DNA from: Hydractinia symbiolongicarpus
Lineage: Eukaryota; Cnidaria; Hydrozoa; Anthoathecata; Hydractiniidae
Direction: 5' to 3'
Assembly (NCBI RefSeq): GCF_029227915.1
Contig: NC_079875.1
Span: 15,484,001 to 15,548,000 of the forward strand
Length of the DNA: 64,000 bases
Positions 1-12,100 of the stretch are shown here, one piece after another. The position numbers and the translations under genes are program-made. The notes beneath the pieces were generated by a model. The model was not told the DNA's origin. It made no database searches and worked only from the letters and a program-made list of their open reading frames with translations. The number at the start of each line of letters is the position of its first letter. Within the stretch, counting starts at the first letter, position 1.

Positions 1-1300
1 CAATCTTTTCTTTCGCATTCAACAGTTCCATTGGCTTTCCTTTTGCTTCCGAAAATGATGTTGTTTTTGTCTTTCATTTAAGCATCACCAATACCCACAT
101 CATTTTATAGGCAAGAAAGATGCATAATTAGGCCTCATATTAACGTCATTTCAATGAACTAAATTGTAGGTATAAAACAAAGTTTCGCGTGGTCATTCGC
201 CCGTTATCAAGCTACTAACATATTTACACTTTCTGATTTATATGACTGGAAGTAAATAGATGATCATTAAATTATAATGCATAAATACAGTGGTGTTAAT
301 TTAATCATTTTGTTGGCTTATTTTTCAATATCAACAAACTTGAGTTGGTAATTGTTGTAGGCACACAGGGTTTCAGCACTAAAAGGGAAGTCGATAAAAT
401 TTAAGCTATCGGGGATAAGAGATCACCTAGGACAATGTAGTTAAATGCAGCCAGCAGGTACTTTGACATATTAGCCTCTGGGAACAACACCTACAATGTC
501 GAGATTTTGTTTATTTATCCTTTGGAAAAAGGAATTGCACTAACTTTTTCTTCAGATTTACCTAGAAATACGTGTAGTATATATCCATAATGTCATCAAA
601 TCCTTTTCTTCGCAAAATCCGCAGAATTGAATGTCTTTAAAGATTATTTTTTTATTTTCAAAAAATAACTCGTGAAAATTTATTCCCGCAAGAAAGTTTT
701 AAAAAATGAAGAACAAACAGAAGTAAATCTAGTAAAGAAGAATCCGGCAGGTATGTAGCGCAATTGTTCATCTTGTTTACTTTTCTTTCTTTGTGTTACC
801 AGGAAGTGAATGTGTATATAATAGCCGCTGAACCCGATTGGTTTATATGCCTATTTTTACCTGCATGTTAATGATCCGGAATAGACGACGCACTTAAAAA
901 ATTGCTTCAAAAATGGCAAATAAAAAAGCCAGGGAATGTAGAGGGTCCTGTGTGCACAGATATCTAGAAGATTCAAAATAATACGGATATTAATAAAGAA
1001 GTATAATCCACTTTGCAAAAAGGTCAAATACACTATTATTATTAGTACAATAGACTAGTTGCAGGATCCGTAGAAAGTTCACTTTATTAGAAAGAGGCCA
1101 AAGAGTCAACATAACTAACACAGATGTTAAAGTTGTAACTTTCAAAGAGGAAATAGATAGGGACGGAAAGATGTATTTGTTTTTTGCTTGTTGACACATT
1201 GTCTTATTGCTATATGGTGGTTATTGATTTACAGCTAATATCTCCTATAAAATTTTGTTTTTGTGATGTTGTTTTAATGTTCAGCCGTTTAATTAAGAAG
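1..1300. other. Left flank with no recognised gene
   Basis: AT-rich sequence with stops in all frames. No splice-bounded open exon, RNA gene or named repeat was found. Confidence 0.5.
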
Positions 1301-1310
1301 TAATAAACTG

Positions 1311-1443
1311 TATTAGTCGGTGGCTCGTGGAAAAATCCACGGGCTCGCCCCTTCTTTTAAGACCGCATTGCGTGCTTCTCGCTACCTGCGGTACCATTTT
1401 GCTTGACAGACGGACAGACGTATACAGGATTATAATATAGATC
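1311..1443 (+). repeat. Dispersed repeat family A (GACA-bearing), copy at left flank
   Basis: Starts with a short hairpin (CGTGGAAAAATCCACG), then ACCGCATTGCGTGCTTCTCG, ACCATTTTG, two to three GACAGACG units, and ends ATTATAATATAGAT. The same order occurs at 8400-8557 (+), 32101-32203 (-) and 60678-60752 (-). Decayed pieces are seen near 4075-4200, 7065-7150, 17750-17835, 24965-25005 and 35215-35252. No coding capacity; it behaves like a short non-autonomous element. Confidence 0.75.
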
Positions 1444-1488
1444 TTATGATTTGCAAATTTATTTAATTATATTTTGTAACTTATTTTT

Positions 1489-1567
1489 CACCGAATGGTA
1501 GCCTTGTGGTAGAGCGTTCGCTTCGCTTCCAGTGCGGGAAGTCTTCGGTTCAAACCCCCGGTGATCC
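1489..1567 (+). repeat. tRNA-like SINE head
   Basis: A-box-like TAGCCTTGTGGTAGAGCG and a B box GGTTCAAACC at 1547-1556. CACCG (1489-1493) can pair with CGGTG (1559-1563) as a remnant acceptor stem. The anticodon and T stems pair poorly, so a tRNA-derived SINE is more likely than a functional tRNA gene. Confidence 0.5.
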
Positions 1568-2740
1568 ATGCCAGAGACTATAACGGTTTGAATCTATCCT
1601 TTCTGCTTAGTGTTCAGCATAAGAATAGGATTGATATCTTAGGAGGTTGTCTAGTTAAACGATTGCTGTGCTTGCACGTTTTTTGTAGCTCTTATGGGAG
1701 CTTTAAATGCACGAGGACCCCCTTCGCTGGATCCTCGTTGATAGCAGTACCAATAGAAACTGAAGAGGCTATCCTGGGTAAATAATATAATAATGGCCCT
1801 CAATTCAATTATTTTTTTTGTCTATCTATTTATCCCGGACTTATTTTATTGCAAAGGTCGGTGGATTTCAACACTCGTAGTTTCAAGCAATTGGGAAAGT
1901 CGTTTCTATTTAGGTAATAGGCACTACGACGCTTACAAAGTCCACTTGTCATTGTCCACAGCGGAAGCGGACTTAAGTTGTTAGGTTATTTGGCTAGATA
2001 CAAAATCTTAAAGTGTGCTAATTTGTGCTTTCGTCAGCAAAAATATTTAGTCTGAGGTTGTAGTAACTAAGTATCTCGCTGTTTAGGCTAGTTAATTTTC
2101 ACTAATTTTGCAAATCATACTCTCAGTCGCCTAAATTTATATGCGGGAAATTCCCGAGGAGTTTAATCACGAAATTGACAGAAATGTATGTTTTTTCTCC
2201 ACTTTTTAAAATAAAATTGCAAAATAATGCTAATGGATTTGCAGTTTAGCAGACTACAGGTCAAAGTTTTTACGGATTGTTATATCCTTTACGTTTATTT
2301 TATTTAATTGTGTAAAAAATGTCTTCATACTCTGCTTAGAAATGTTACAATGAAAATACATCAAATTTTTTTTAAGTAAATTACCAAAATTTTTCCAACT
2401 AGCTTTAACAAAATGGTAAAAAAGTCCCACTTTTTTTTTACTAACGGGAGAAAGATTTTCAACATCTGCCCGTAATAGGTACAAAGTAAAAGTCATAAAG
2501 TGTCGATCCTATACAATGTTTAGAATTGGATGTTTTTAGGGAGGTGGGAAGATTACCACGCCCATCCAACCCTACCCCACCAACTACCCCCCTTTTTACC
2601 CCGAAAAGGGTTAAATACGTTCTATTCAACATATAATTTGTGAAAAATAAGTTTTCTACAGTTTCAAAATAACAGTGTATAGCTATTATCAAAAAATGTA
2701 TTTTAAAACAATGGCTCACTTAAAAAGCCTCTATCTTCAG

Positions 2741-3184
2741 CCTGATTCACACTTACTTGCGTCTGTGCTGCGTCTGCGTCAATCTTGCGCACCGTGTGAA
2801 CATGAATGAATAAGTGGCGCAAGAGCGACGCAACGACGCAAAAATATCAATTTTTTTTTATATCGTGCGTCGTTGTGTTGCTCTTGCGGCATATTTTCAT
2901 GATGTCAAAGCAAAAACGTTTTTAAAATACATAATTTTACCATTCATGAAATTTCCCGAAAAAATTGAATGTTGAATCTATTCTCTACAAAGCATATTCC
3001 AATAATGTTGATGTACTTTTTTTTATTAAAAATCAGTGCTTCTTCACTATCCATATTGCTTAAGTTTTTGTGTGTGAACGGCTTGCGTTCTTCTTGCTTC
3101 ACTCTTGCGTTCCTCTTAAAGAAGCCGGTACTGCGCATGCTTACTTCACGACGCAGACGCGAACGCAAGCAAGTGTCAATCAGG
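2741..3184. mobile_element. Foldback MITE, about 444 bp
   Basis: Terminal inverted repeats: CCTGATTCACACTTACTTGC at the left against CCTGATTGACACTTGCTTGC read from the right, both continuing into CGTCTGCGTC. A second, internal inverted repeat (GCAAGAGCGACGCAACGACG against CCGCAAGAGCAACACAACGA, about 2818-2890) folds within it. No ORF for a transposase. Confidence 0.7.
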
Positions 3185-3294
3185 ATTTAGAGGGTGCATT
3201 TTAAAAATAAAATTCAGTACAATAAGTAATAAATCGTCCCCCATGTTCGATACGACGATGAAAAATGTCTTCTTTATTTCCCAGGCGATCTTCG

Positions 3295-3725
3295 TCACAA
3301 AACTAAAGTAAAAAATTACGTTAAAAATGTTAGAACTTATTGCATCTGATAATTTATGAACATAACAGAAGTTTTAAACCACAAATTCTACAAAAAGAGA
3401 ATTTTATATTCTTACAGCCTGGTTTTAGGTCGCATCCATAATCCTCCAAATTTATTTCTACATAGAAAGTAGGGTGCTTTTTATATTAAGTTGACATGCC
3501 TTCATATATTTATAGTTTTTGTATTTAAAATATTTCAGACAAACGAGGTTAAAAAATAAGATCATCTGAATTATAATTTTGTTTTAATAGTATAAATAAG
3601 AATAATAAACGTACATCAGGTAATTAATATTGATTAAAAGAACTAACGAAGTAAAAATAAAATCTCCTACTTACTTGAGTAATCTTCCGTTTCGTCTTCT
3701 TGATAATTTGGATTGCTATCAGCGT
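3295..3725 (-). CDS. Possible last two exons of an unidentified minus-strand gene
   Basis: On the minus strand 3675-3725 has a good acceptor (TTTCATTTTAG) and a consensus donor (GTAAGT). One frame reads as an acidic tail (DADSNPNYQEDETEDYS). A second acceptor (TTACTTTAG) opens an exon at 3302; joined in phase, it adds I-L and stops at TGA 3295-3297, with a minus-strand AATAAA at 3273-3278. In another frame the two exons also join openly and would run to about 3190, so the frame is not certain. No upstream exons were recognised. Only splice signals and open frames support this. Confidence 0.33.
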
Positions 3726-6700
3726 CTAAAATGAAATATAAAATATGACACTAACACTTAAACATCATGTGGTCTATCCTATATGGCGTACGCGTATTGG
3801 CTGTACCGTCTTCTTTTTACAATTGTAAAAAAAATCAAAGGGAAAATAACTAACGTAAAATTGTTGCACTTTTAAAACCAGATAAAAAAATGTCCGCTGC
3901 GTTAAATACCGTATTGGAGATCTATTTTCAGAAAAACATTCCTTGTCTCTTGGTTTACTAAGCTTTTTTTCTTTACTACATGAGTCACAAAAGCAAAGAA
4001 AACCAAAGTTCATTTACAAAAAGCAGGTATCATGTATTAATATTATATCTCATTTCTTTAATATTACAGACTAGTTCGTAGGCCATGGATAAGTACTACA
4101 AAAGTTCTCCCGTCCCTTATATATCGCATTTCGGTTTCCACTGACACGACTTTTCTCTCGCGTACAAACAGACAGACGAAATGAGAGATATACAAGATAA
4201 CTACAATATTGAATAATGTGCCGTTCATTCAATAAATTTTCCAAACAAAAGAACTTGGAAAACTTAATGAACGACTACCCCTTCTATATGAATCTTTGTG
4301 GGTTGACAAGTTTTGTTGTAAGGGTACTAACCAAGAATTCTCTGAGGGTTCTTTAGGCTTTTAACCTTTTAACAATCGTCCTAATATAAAAAAGCTCGGG
4401 GAATGAGATGAGCATGCAATTATTGCGGATGCTGGAGCCCTAAAACCTTTAAGTTCGAACGCCCTAGAAAAGTCCTAGCCATAAGTTCCGTTTGAAAAAA
4501 ATAAAATGGCGATGCTAGAGGTAATTGCAAAAAGCATGGAAATTTCGGCCGGGGAAATTCCTAAGTACCTTCTTCTCAAGAGGAAGACCGTAATGAAGAA
4601 CAACATCTAACAAAATTCTTTGCTTTCTAAAAAAAATATTTATGCTTTTTTCTTTAACATGCCTTTTGATACAAATGATATGGCTATGTGATATGTAGTG
4701 ATTAATTTTGGCAGATAGATACTTATAGTGGTAGCTAAATCACTATGACGTAAAAATAACAACCACCTACTCTTAGTGCACCACATTACTAACGTTACAA
4801 GGGCTGCCTTCCATTTCAAGACGTACCTGTCGAAAATTGGGTGTCCAAATATTATAAGATTTGTAGTTAAACAAAATAAGTCCATCTAGTTTCTTAGTTA
4901 ATTATGAAATGTAAAACGATATCAAAGATTATTCAGTCTACAAATCCAATAGCATAGATTATCCTTTCCATTATTATCAGTATTTTTTATAGTTTTTATT
5001 ATAGATAATTGTTTTCAATTCGGTGCCCTTTTTGTTAATTAAAAATTGGGAAGAAGCGATTACAGTGTTTTTATCAGAAAAATTTAAATTCTCAAGGTTT
5101 TTTCAGGGAGAGTAATACAATACTTGTCGGCTGTCCTATGAGACTATTAAGGATTCTTTACCACTAGTAATCATAGGGCTTAATCCACAAATTTTCAAAC
5201 CTTACTAAAACAATGTAAAAGCTCATAACACAAAAAGTGTTCTCGATAACTGTACAGGTTGATAAGATAGGACTGTGTGAAAGAATTTTTTTACTTTTAT
5301 TTAAAAAAAAGTGTTTAAAAAAATGTCATGTGGAATAGTCTTGTCCTTTATGTTGAAATGTAGGATAGATCCCCTGAGCTTAAAAAGATTAAAAAAAATA
5401 ATATTTCACAACCAGTAGTGGCAAGGAAAAATTCATTAAAAGTAAAGGCGATTTTTCCCTTACATTATATTATTAAATCTCCGTAAACTTCAACAAAAAT
5501 TTAAGCTCCATTTGGTACACCAGCTGCATTGTCAGTTTGCGAACCACCTTCAGGTGGATGATTAAAAAAAGTGTCACTGTCAGTTTGAACAACTAAAACA
5601 TCTGCATAACTGTTTGTTTTAAAGCGAATGTAGAGTAAATGTGTTATCCGTATCAATCAAAATACTAATGCTATTTAACCTCATTGCATTAAAGATAGCA
5701 GCGAATGAATAATAGCTGATGGAGTAAATTTATAGTAGCTAGCTGTATATTTTTCCAGCACGAAAGGGAGGCATTACTATTGAGCTATTTAGCTGTTACG
5801 AACTTAAGGGCTGGTAACATAAAACTTTTGTTATTATTTCACGAAAAACCCTGACGAGTTAGTCATCCATTTAAATTTACAAAAGCGAGAAATATACGCT
5901 GTTTATATAAATATATGTTACATGCATTAACGTTGCAACGTTAAAAAGACATAAATCATTCGGCTTCTTTAAAGCAAAATATAAACAGTCACTATACTTA
6001 TCACAGACGGGATTGTCGCATAAGTATATAAGATTATTTATTAGCCCGGTGCAAAAATCCACATAGTCAGAAGAACAGTAGAAAAGATTAATGATTTTGA
6101 AATTTTTGGTAGGAGCAAACATGTATTATCGCTAAAAAAGAGTTAATTTGTCGGCTTACAAATGAGATATAAAAACATTCTCTTTGCAAAAGCCATAGAG
6201 ACAAGGACAGACAGACAGACCTGGAGTGGTAAGACTAGTTAATGGTCCGTGGAGGAAATATCCACATGATTAAGGAGTCAATCGGCTAATGAAGTTCTTA
6301 GATTTCATTAGTCTGATGCCTCGATGTTCTAGAGCTTGAATGCTGTTCAAGAATATGGACAGTTATAAAGATTTTGGATTTTAAATGTTTTGATAACGTT
6401 ATTAATCAGTTAATTCTGGAACATCTGGCTTGACCCAGGCGTTGGGCATATACCTAATTATGGCTCAAGGTGATCCGTAGTAATACAAGCAGAAGATTAT
6501 GTCAGTCTGTAAGTTATCTAGCCTAAACTTCAAAGAATATGTACAGTTATAAAGATTTTGGATTTGAAATGATTTTAAATGATTTTAAATGATTCAATAA
6601 TTTTAAAAATGCTTTTAACGTCGGTGTTATGCATTGGCGTAACGTAAAACAAATTAATAAATAAAACAAAACATTTTTAAACCACATCAAAGGAAAATAA

Positions 6701-7049
6701 TTACATCCACTATGTCTGTTACACACAGATTGTATTGCGAATTATTATATTATATGCATTATAATGTATTATAATCTGTGCGAATTGCGATTCAATTATC
6801 ATTGACGAAATATCAATTATCTCCAATTTCCTACTTTTTTAAATTCATCTAAGGATTAATGATATACTTGGGTATTACAATTATGTTTTATTTGTTGGTC
6901 TCAAGAAAATACAAAACAATTCTTTGGTCAGACAACACAGATGGGTTTTTATTGAAAAGGCAAAGAAAAATTTATGATAAGGGCTAAAAAAGATATTTTT
7001 CCAATTATAAAGCGAATACAGGTTCCATTGATATTAGTTTGGTATGTAC
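3726..7049. other. Intergenic, no convincing gene
   Basis: Contains decayed family A pieces (4075-4200 and around 6190-6260) and small imperfect repeats (ATTTGAAATGATTTTAAATG near 6560). Open frames are short and lack splice context. Confidence 0.45.
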
Positions 7050-7640
7050 GGAATATCAACGGGGTCACCCGTCCTTTATTTATCGCATTTTGTGTTTCCG
7101 TAACAGACAGAAAAACAGACATACGATGGCTATTATTAAATAGACTAGCCGAGAAAGCCGGCGTCGAAACGCTGGGGTAAGCCGCAAGTCAAGATGTGAC
7201 CCGGCGTTGAATACTCTGTGAAGCGCTTAATAACAGCCGTAAACTGCGCTATGCGAACAGGTGGGTGCTTTAGTGCAGTATGTCGTAAATCAAGTGAAGC
7301 GCATACACCATTATAGCGTTGCGACTGTAACATTTTTTGAAAAATATCTTTCCCGCAACGATAGCCAAAATAAAAACAGAGTTTACAAACCGTTAATACT
7401 TTATAATAGCAAAAACAATCGGTCGATATTATTTTATTTTGCGGAATAAGTTTGTGTGAAAGTTATAAAATTAATCGTGACACTGGGCTGAGCGCTTAGT
7501 ACAGTTAAACCATGTTGCACAGGCGTATACCCTTTCAAAAAAAAAACTTTCTCGCAGACTCGTTTAATTAAAAACACAAGAAACAGTCATTGCTCATTGC
7601 TAACACAGGGCTAACAATTTACTGACAGTAAAACTGTTAG
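7050..7640 (-). repeat. Dispersed repeat family B
   Basis: Inverted relative of 59930-60780: both hold, in opposite orientation, TTGCGACTGTAACATTTTTT, ATTTTATTTTGCGGAATAAG, CGTGACACTGGGCTGAGCGC and GTTAAACCATGTTGCACAGG. One end merges with a decayed family A segment. Open frames here are short and not conserved between copies. Confidence 0.65.
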
Positions 7641-8053
7641 TGAACCGTTTCATATGTTTTCTGCGGCTCTTGAGCGAAAACAGTGGTTAATTATTATTAA
7701 AAATGGCGCATAAAATTAATGCATTTTTTTAGTCACTTAAATTATTTTTCTTACCTATGGTAATAAATCAAAGTAATTAAATTAATTAGAAAATAAATTA
7801 ATTTTTAATTAATTTTAAAGTTTTTGACTTAACAACCCCCTGGTTCCTTAAAAATCGCAGAAAGGTTAAAGGAATATTGGTAACCCTTTTGCACAGACAG
7901 AATAGGGCTATTTTTATAGAGAGGTGTCGTTTTTTGTTTGCTTTTTTATAGCAATAAAACAATAAAAAATATCTCGTTACTACTCTGCATGTTTTTTCAT
8001 CGTGTTCATTCACAAAGAGTGTATGTTGCATTTGAACCGAATAATTTGCTATT

Positions 8054-8500
8054 GAGTATTCTCTCTAATGAATGGACACTCTAAAAGGCGGAAACCTCTG
8101 ATAAGTAAACACTTTGGTCATACACCGGCCGGACACTCTAATTAGTGGACATTATTTTTTGCAGCAAAGAGAAAATATGTTTTTTTTTTCTCACCAATCA
8201 GCGGAAGGTCCAAAAAGATCCGAAGCGAGAAAAGAAAAATAGACAAAAATCAATAGTTTTTGTAACATTTATTTCAAACATTTTACAGCTTTTGTGTCCA
8301 GCTTGCTTTTAATCTCATCAATTTTCTTTATGTACAACTTGATCAGCTTAAATACTTTTTAAAATAAAATGTTTAATCATTTATCTTTCATTTGTTAAAA
8401 TTAGTCGTTAGCCCTTGGAAAAATCCACGGGTTCGCCCGTCTTTTTTATACCGCATTGCGTGCGTCTTGCTACCTGCGCAGCTAAGCTACCATTTTGTGT

Positions 8501-8532
<32 letters not shown>

Positions 8533-8763
8533 TATACGGGCATTATAATATAGATTCTTTTAAAAGACTTTAAGGATCTGTAAAGATTGAAATTTTGTTT
8601 CGTTATCATTATGTTAATATTATATTATCATTTGTTATTTTTCTTTTGTGATACAAAAATCGGCTGTATTTTCTAATTTGCGGCTTAAAATGTAAAACTA
8701 TCCGAAAGGCGGACACTTTGGTCATACACCACCGATGGTGTCCGCAAATTAGAGAGGATACTG
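8054..8763. mobile_element. MITE with a nested family A repeat
   Basis: Left end GAGTATTCTCTCTAAT, right end (reverse) CAGTATCCTCTCTAAT. Both ends also carry GGCGGA...ACACTTTGGTCATACACC inward, duplicated in inverted order. Without the family A insertion it is about 550 bp. No transposase frame; superfamily not certain. Confidence 0.65.
8400..8557 (+). repeat. Dispersed repeat family A, nested inside a MITE
   Basis: Best-preserved copy: hairpin at the CCACGG end, ACCGCATTGCGTGCGTCTTG, GCAGCTAAGCTACCATTTTG, then GACAGACAGACGGACGGACG and ATTATAATATAGATT. It interrupts the inverted-repeat element spanning 8054-8763, so it inserted later. Confidence 0.75.
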
Positions 8764-9140
8764 TTTTTACAACCCAATCGGTTTAATCAAGTTCAACTTT
8801 ATAACACGTCCATTAGAATGTTTTGCAATATGTTACCTCAAGCCGGCTTGTTGTATCTTCCAAGAACAAAAAATGTTATAAAAGTGAACATGTTTAATAC
8901 TTTAATATTGGATTGATTTTTGAATGACACTTAAGGTTTTTACGTAAGCATACTAAACGCAAAGCAAGTAACAGAATAATCGTCTAACATAACACTATAT
9001 GATATGAGAATAACAAAAGAATAAATAGAAACATGATACTATGAATACAATTTAAAGAATAACTTTCAAACAAAGCACACGCAAGTGTGTTAACTAACTT
9101 TAGACAAAAAATTTTTTTTAGCTAGAAACCATCTAAGAAT

Positions 9141-12100
9141 ATGAAGAAGTCACTAAAAGCTTTAGTGTATGGAGAAAATGTGACGCCCTTACCAGCTTTT
9201 AAAGTGTTTTCATTGTTTTTGCTTTTTGTAAGTAAGTCTTCTTACAATGTGTTGAATAATTTTGTTCGCTAAGTTTTTGTGGTTTCTTGCACGTGTACTT
9301 GTTGTTGTTGTTGTTGTTATTGTTATTGTAAATACTAACATTCACGACCTAGAAAATTGTATACAAAAAGTACACTTTATCGTGATGGAATGTTTGCTGT
9401 ATTTACTTTCCCTCGTAATAAAATCCAGTGAAAAACAATAAAGTTTTTTTGCAAAGTTTCATTTTAAGCAGTGCGTTTAATCGAGCGTTTAATCAATACA
9501 TTGCATATTGTGGATCTTTCTTTTAAGTCTGTAGTTATACTCCCTTTTTTAAACCCGGTAAAAGCAATCAAACTTGTTTATGAAATTTATTTGTTGCAAT
9601 ACAAAAGGTAGTCGAAGTGAGAAATTATCAATTGCATATTGTGGATTGTGCATTTAGGTGTTCAATTCAATGGTGATATCCTGCCAGTTTGCTTATCTAC
9701 CGCAACTTATCAAGGTATGCTAAATATATATATAACACAAGACACTCTCCCTTAATGAATCTCGAGCGAATATACATCGAGTTGGGATTCCCTTTGTCCT
9801 GCAAGCAACAGAGGAAGTCCTCTACTAAACAATGCACGTTGTCCACGCCCACAACATTTTTATAAAGTTGGTTATTATTTAGTTGTCCTTGTTCAAAAAG
9901 TAAAGAAAGGATGTGTAGAATAAAACTCAGCATGAATAAAAAACTCTAAAGAATTAAGTAGCCTTAAATATGTCCGATAAATTGTCACCTGACAACGTCA
10001 ATAATATGGAGCAGTTCCACTTGTTTCAGAGCTAAAACAACAAGAACGAAGCCGAACTGAATCTTGCCTAGCCAGATATTACATTCACAAACATAACAAC
10101 ACAACTCAGCTACTATTTTATAAATTTATTTATGACATGTTTCGTCAAATAACATTGTTCTGACAATACTAATCATTATAAACAAAGTATTAGTTAATGA
10201 AAACAATTAAGGTTAGCCATATTAAATATTTGGCTTTTGTTTCGGTTTATGACTGAATTATTGGATTGCTATAGCTGGAGCGAATTAAATTGTTAACAAC
10301 GGTCTACTAACAAAAAGCAAAGAAAAGTGTAAAAAAACCTATATTTTATACATTTCCATTCTCTAGCAGCTGCGGAAAATTTATTGTAGGTAACAAATGA
10401 CCAATGAGGGAGCTAAAAATCTCTTTCACCAAATCGACATTTCTACTTGTAAAAGCACTATAGTCACTTTGTTAGACATGATTTTTGAAGCCATGCTTAA
10501 CAAGAAAGAAACTTTCTTCACGGAGGTGGTTTGTATCCAACGGACTGATAAGTCACTAAACTGGTGATTCGAGCTGGGCATTCTTCTTTAATTTTTCTTA
10601 ACAAGGATTTGCATCCTGAAATTTCCAGGTGTAAAGATTGTAGTTTTTGATTTATATCTATTCTCAATTATTTCTATCTGGAAAGGACAAAAAGCAAACT
10701 TGGCCCTCACAACGAAATAATACACTTTGGGGCGCACTAAGGTCTCATCATTTAAGAAAAATGGTTGTGCTGAATTAGCATATTAGCTAGTATTTTCATA
10801 TGAAATTTTGCAGGGGGAAGAATAACTGTTCCCAATAATTGTTTTTAAGAACTGTTTAAAATTTCACGACTTGCTGGCCTGATATTATAAATAGTGTAAA
10901 CATCTCTTTTTTATTTATTAAAATGTTATTTTGTTTTTATATTTAGTCTTTCGGAGTTTCAGAGGTTGAGACAGGTAAGTAGATTTGGTCTTGTTTTAAA
11001 GTATTCTCGCATTCAAGCAATTAAAAAAAAATATTGCGCGAATTTTGTTTCAGTTATTATAAAACACTTCAATTTATAGCTAATTTATTAAAAACAAAAT
11101 TCTTTGACAAATCCATTTTTGGGGATTAAGAAGATTTCAGAGGCATTAAGTCCCAATGACCACGCAAATATTTTTTAAAAAAACCTTAATTCAATGGACT
11201 AATTTAGTAATATGAAATCGTAGCTAATGCTGGCATAATTCTAAGGGCATGGATTAAACAGCCTTAATCAGCGAAGGTTTTTCACATTTAATTAAACAAG
11301 CTCTATAGATTCACGGGGCAAAACATCAAAATCAAAAAGAAAGGAAGACTTCCGCAAAACAGCGTATGTCCAAGAAAGGCTGTGGACTATTTAACATAGT
11401 CTTTTTTCTTTTTAGTGGGGTGACAAGCACCCTAACTTTAAAGCTACTTGTTTGTTAATTAATTACAGCTGAATGGAATAAGTTTAAACTTTAATAAGCT
11501 GTATCAATAAGTTGAATTTATTCCAAAGCTTTTTTTCAAGGTCTATTAACTTTAGCGGAGCAGCTGTAATTTCCGAAAGGCTATGCTTCCTGTAGAACCT
11601 AATTTCTACATATCCTCGCATAAACGATAATTTAAAATAAAACCTTGGTGTATATATGTATATATATATTTGTATATTTATATATATTTATACGATTTTG
11701 TTCTGTAATTGTAGGAGAAAAAGTTGGAATTATCGTCTCTAGCTATTACATTGCTCGAATATTCGCCAGGTAATAATAACTATTTTTTAATGCCGAAATC
11801 TTCTCATGAGATTTTTAAAGCACATTTCATACTTGAATGCTCATTTAACAAGTGTTATTTTAGTTTTTAAGTCATATCTGTTGTGATTAAATATAATATG
11901 AAAAAAGTCCAAGTTCAAAATTTCTACACTTTTAATAACATTATAAGTAAACCTGCGCATTATCCTCCAAAGTGCTGCAAAGATGACGAATCGAGTGTGA
12001 CTTGAATCCACGACCTCTTACTTTACGGGCGATTGCTCTAACGACTTTGCTATCGATCAACCCCATGGACTCTCTAGCGCATGTTTGTACTTGGGAAGGT

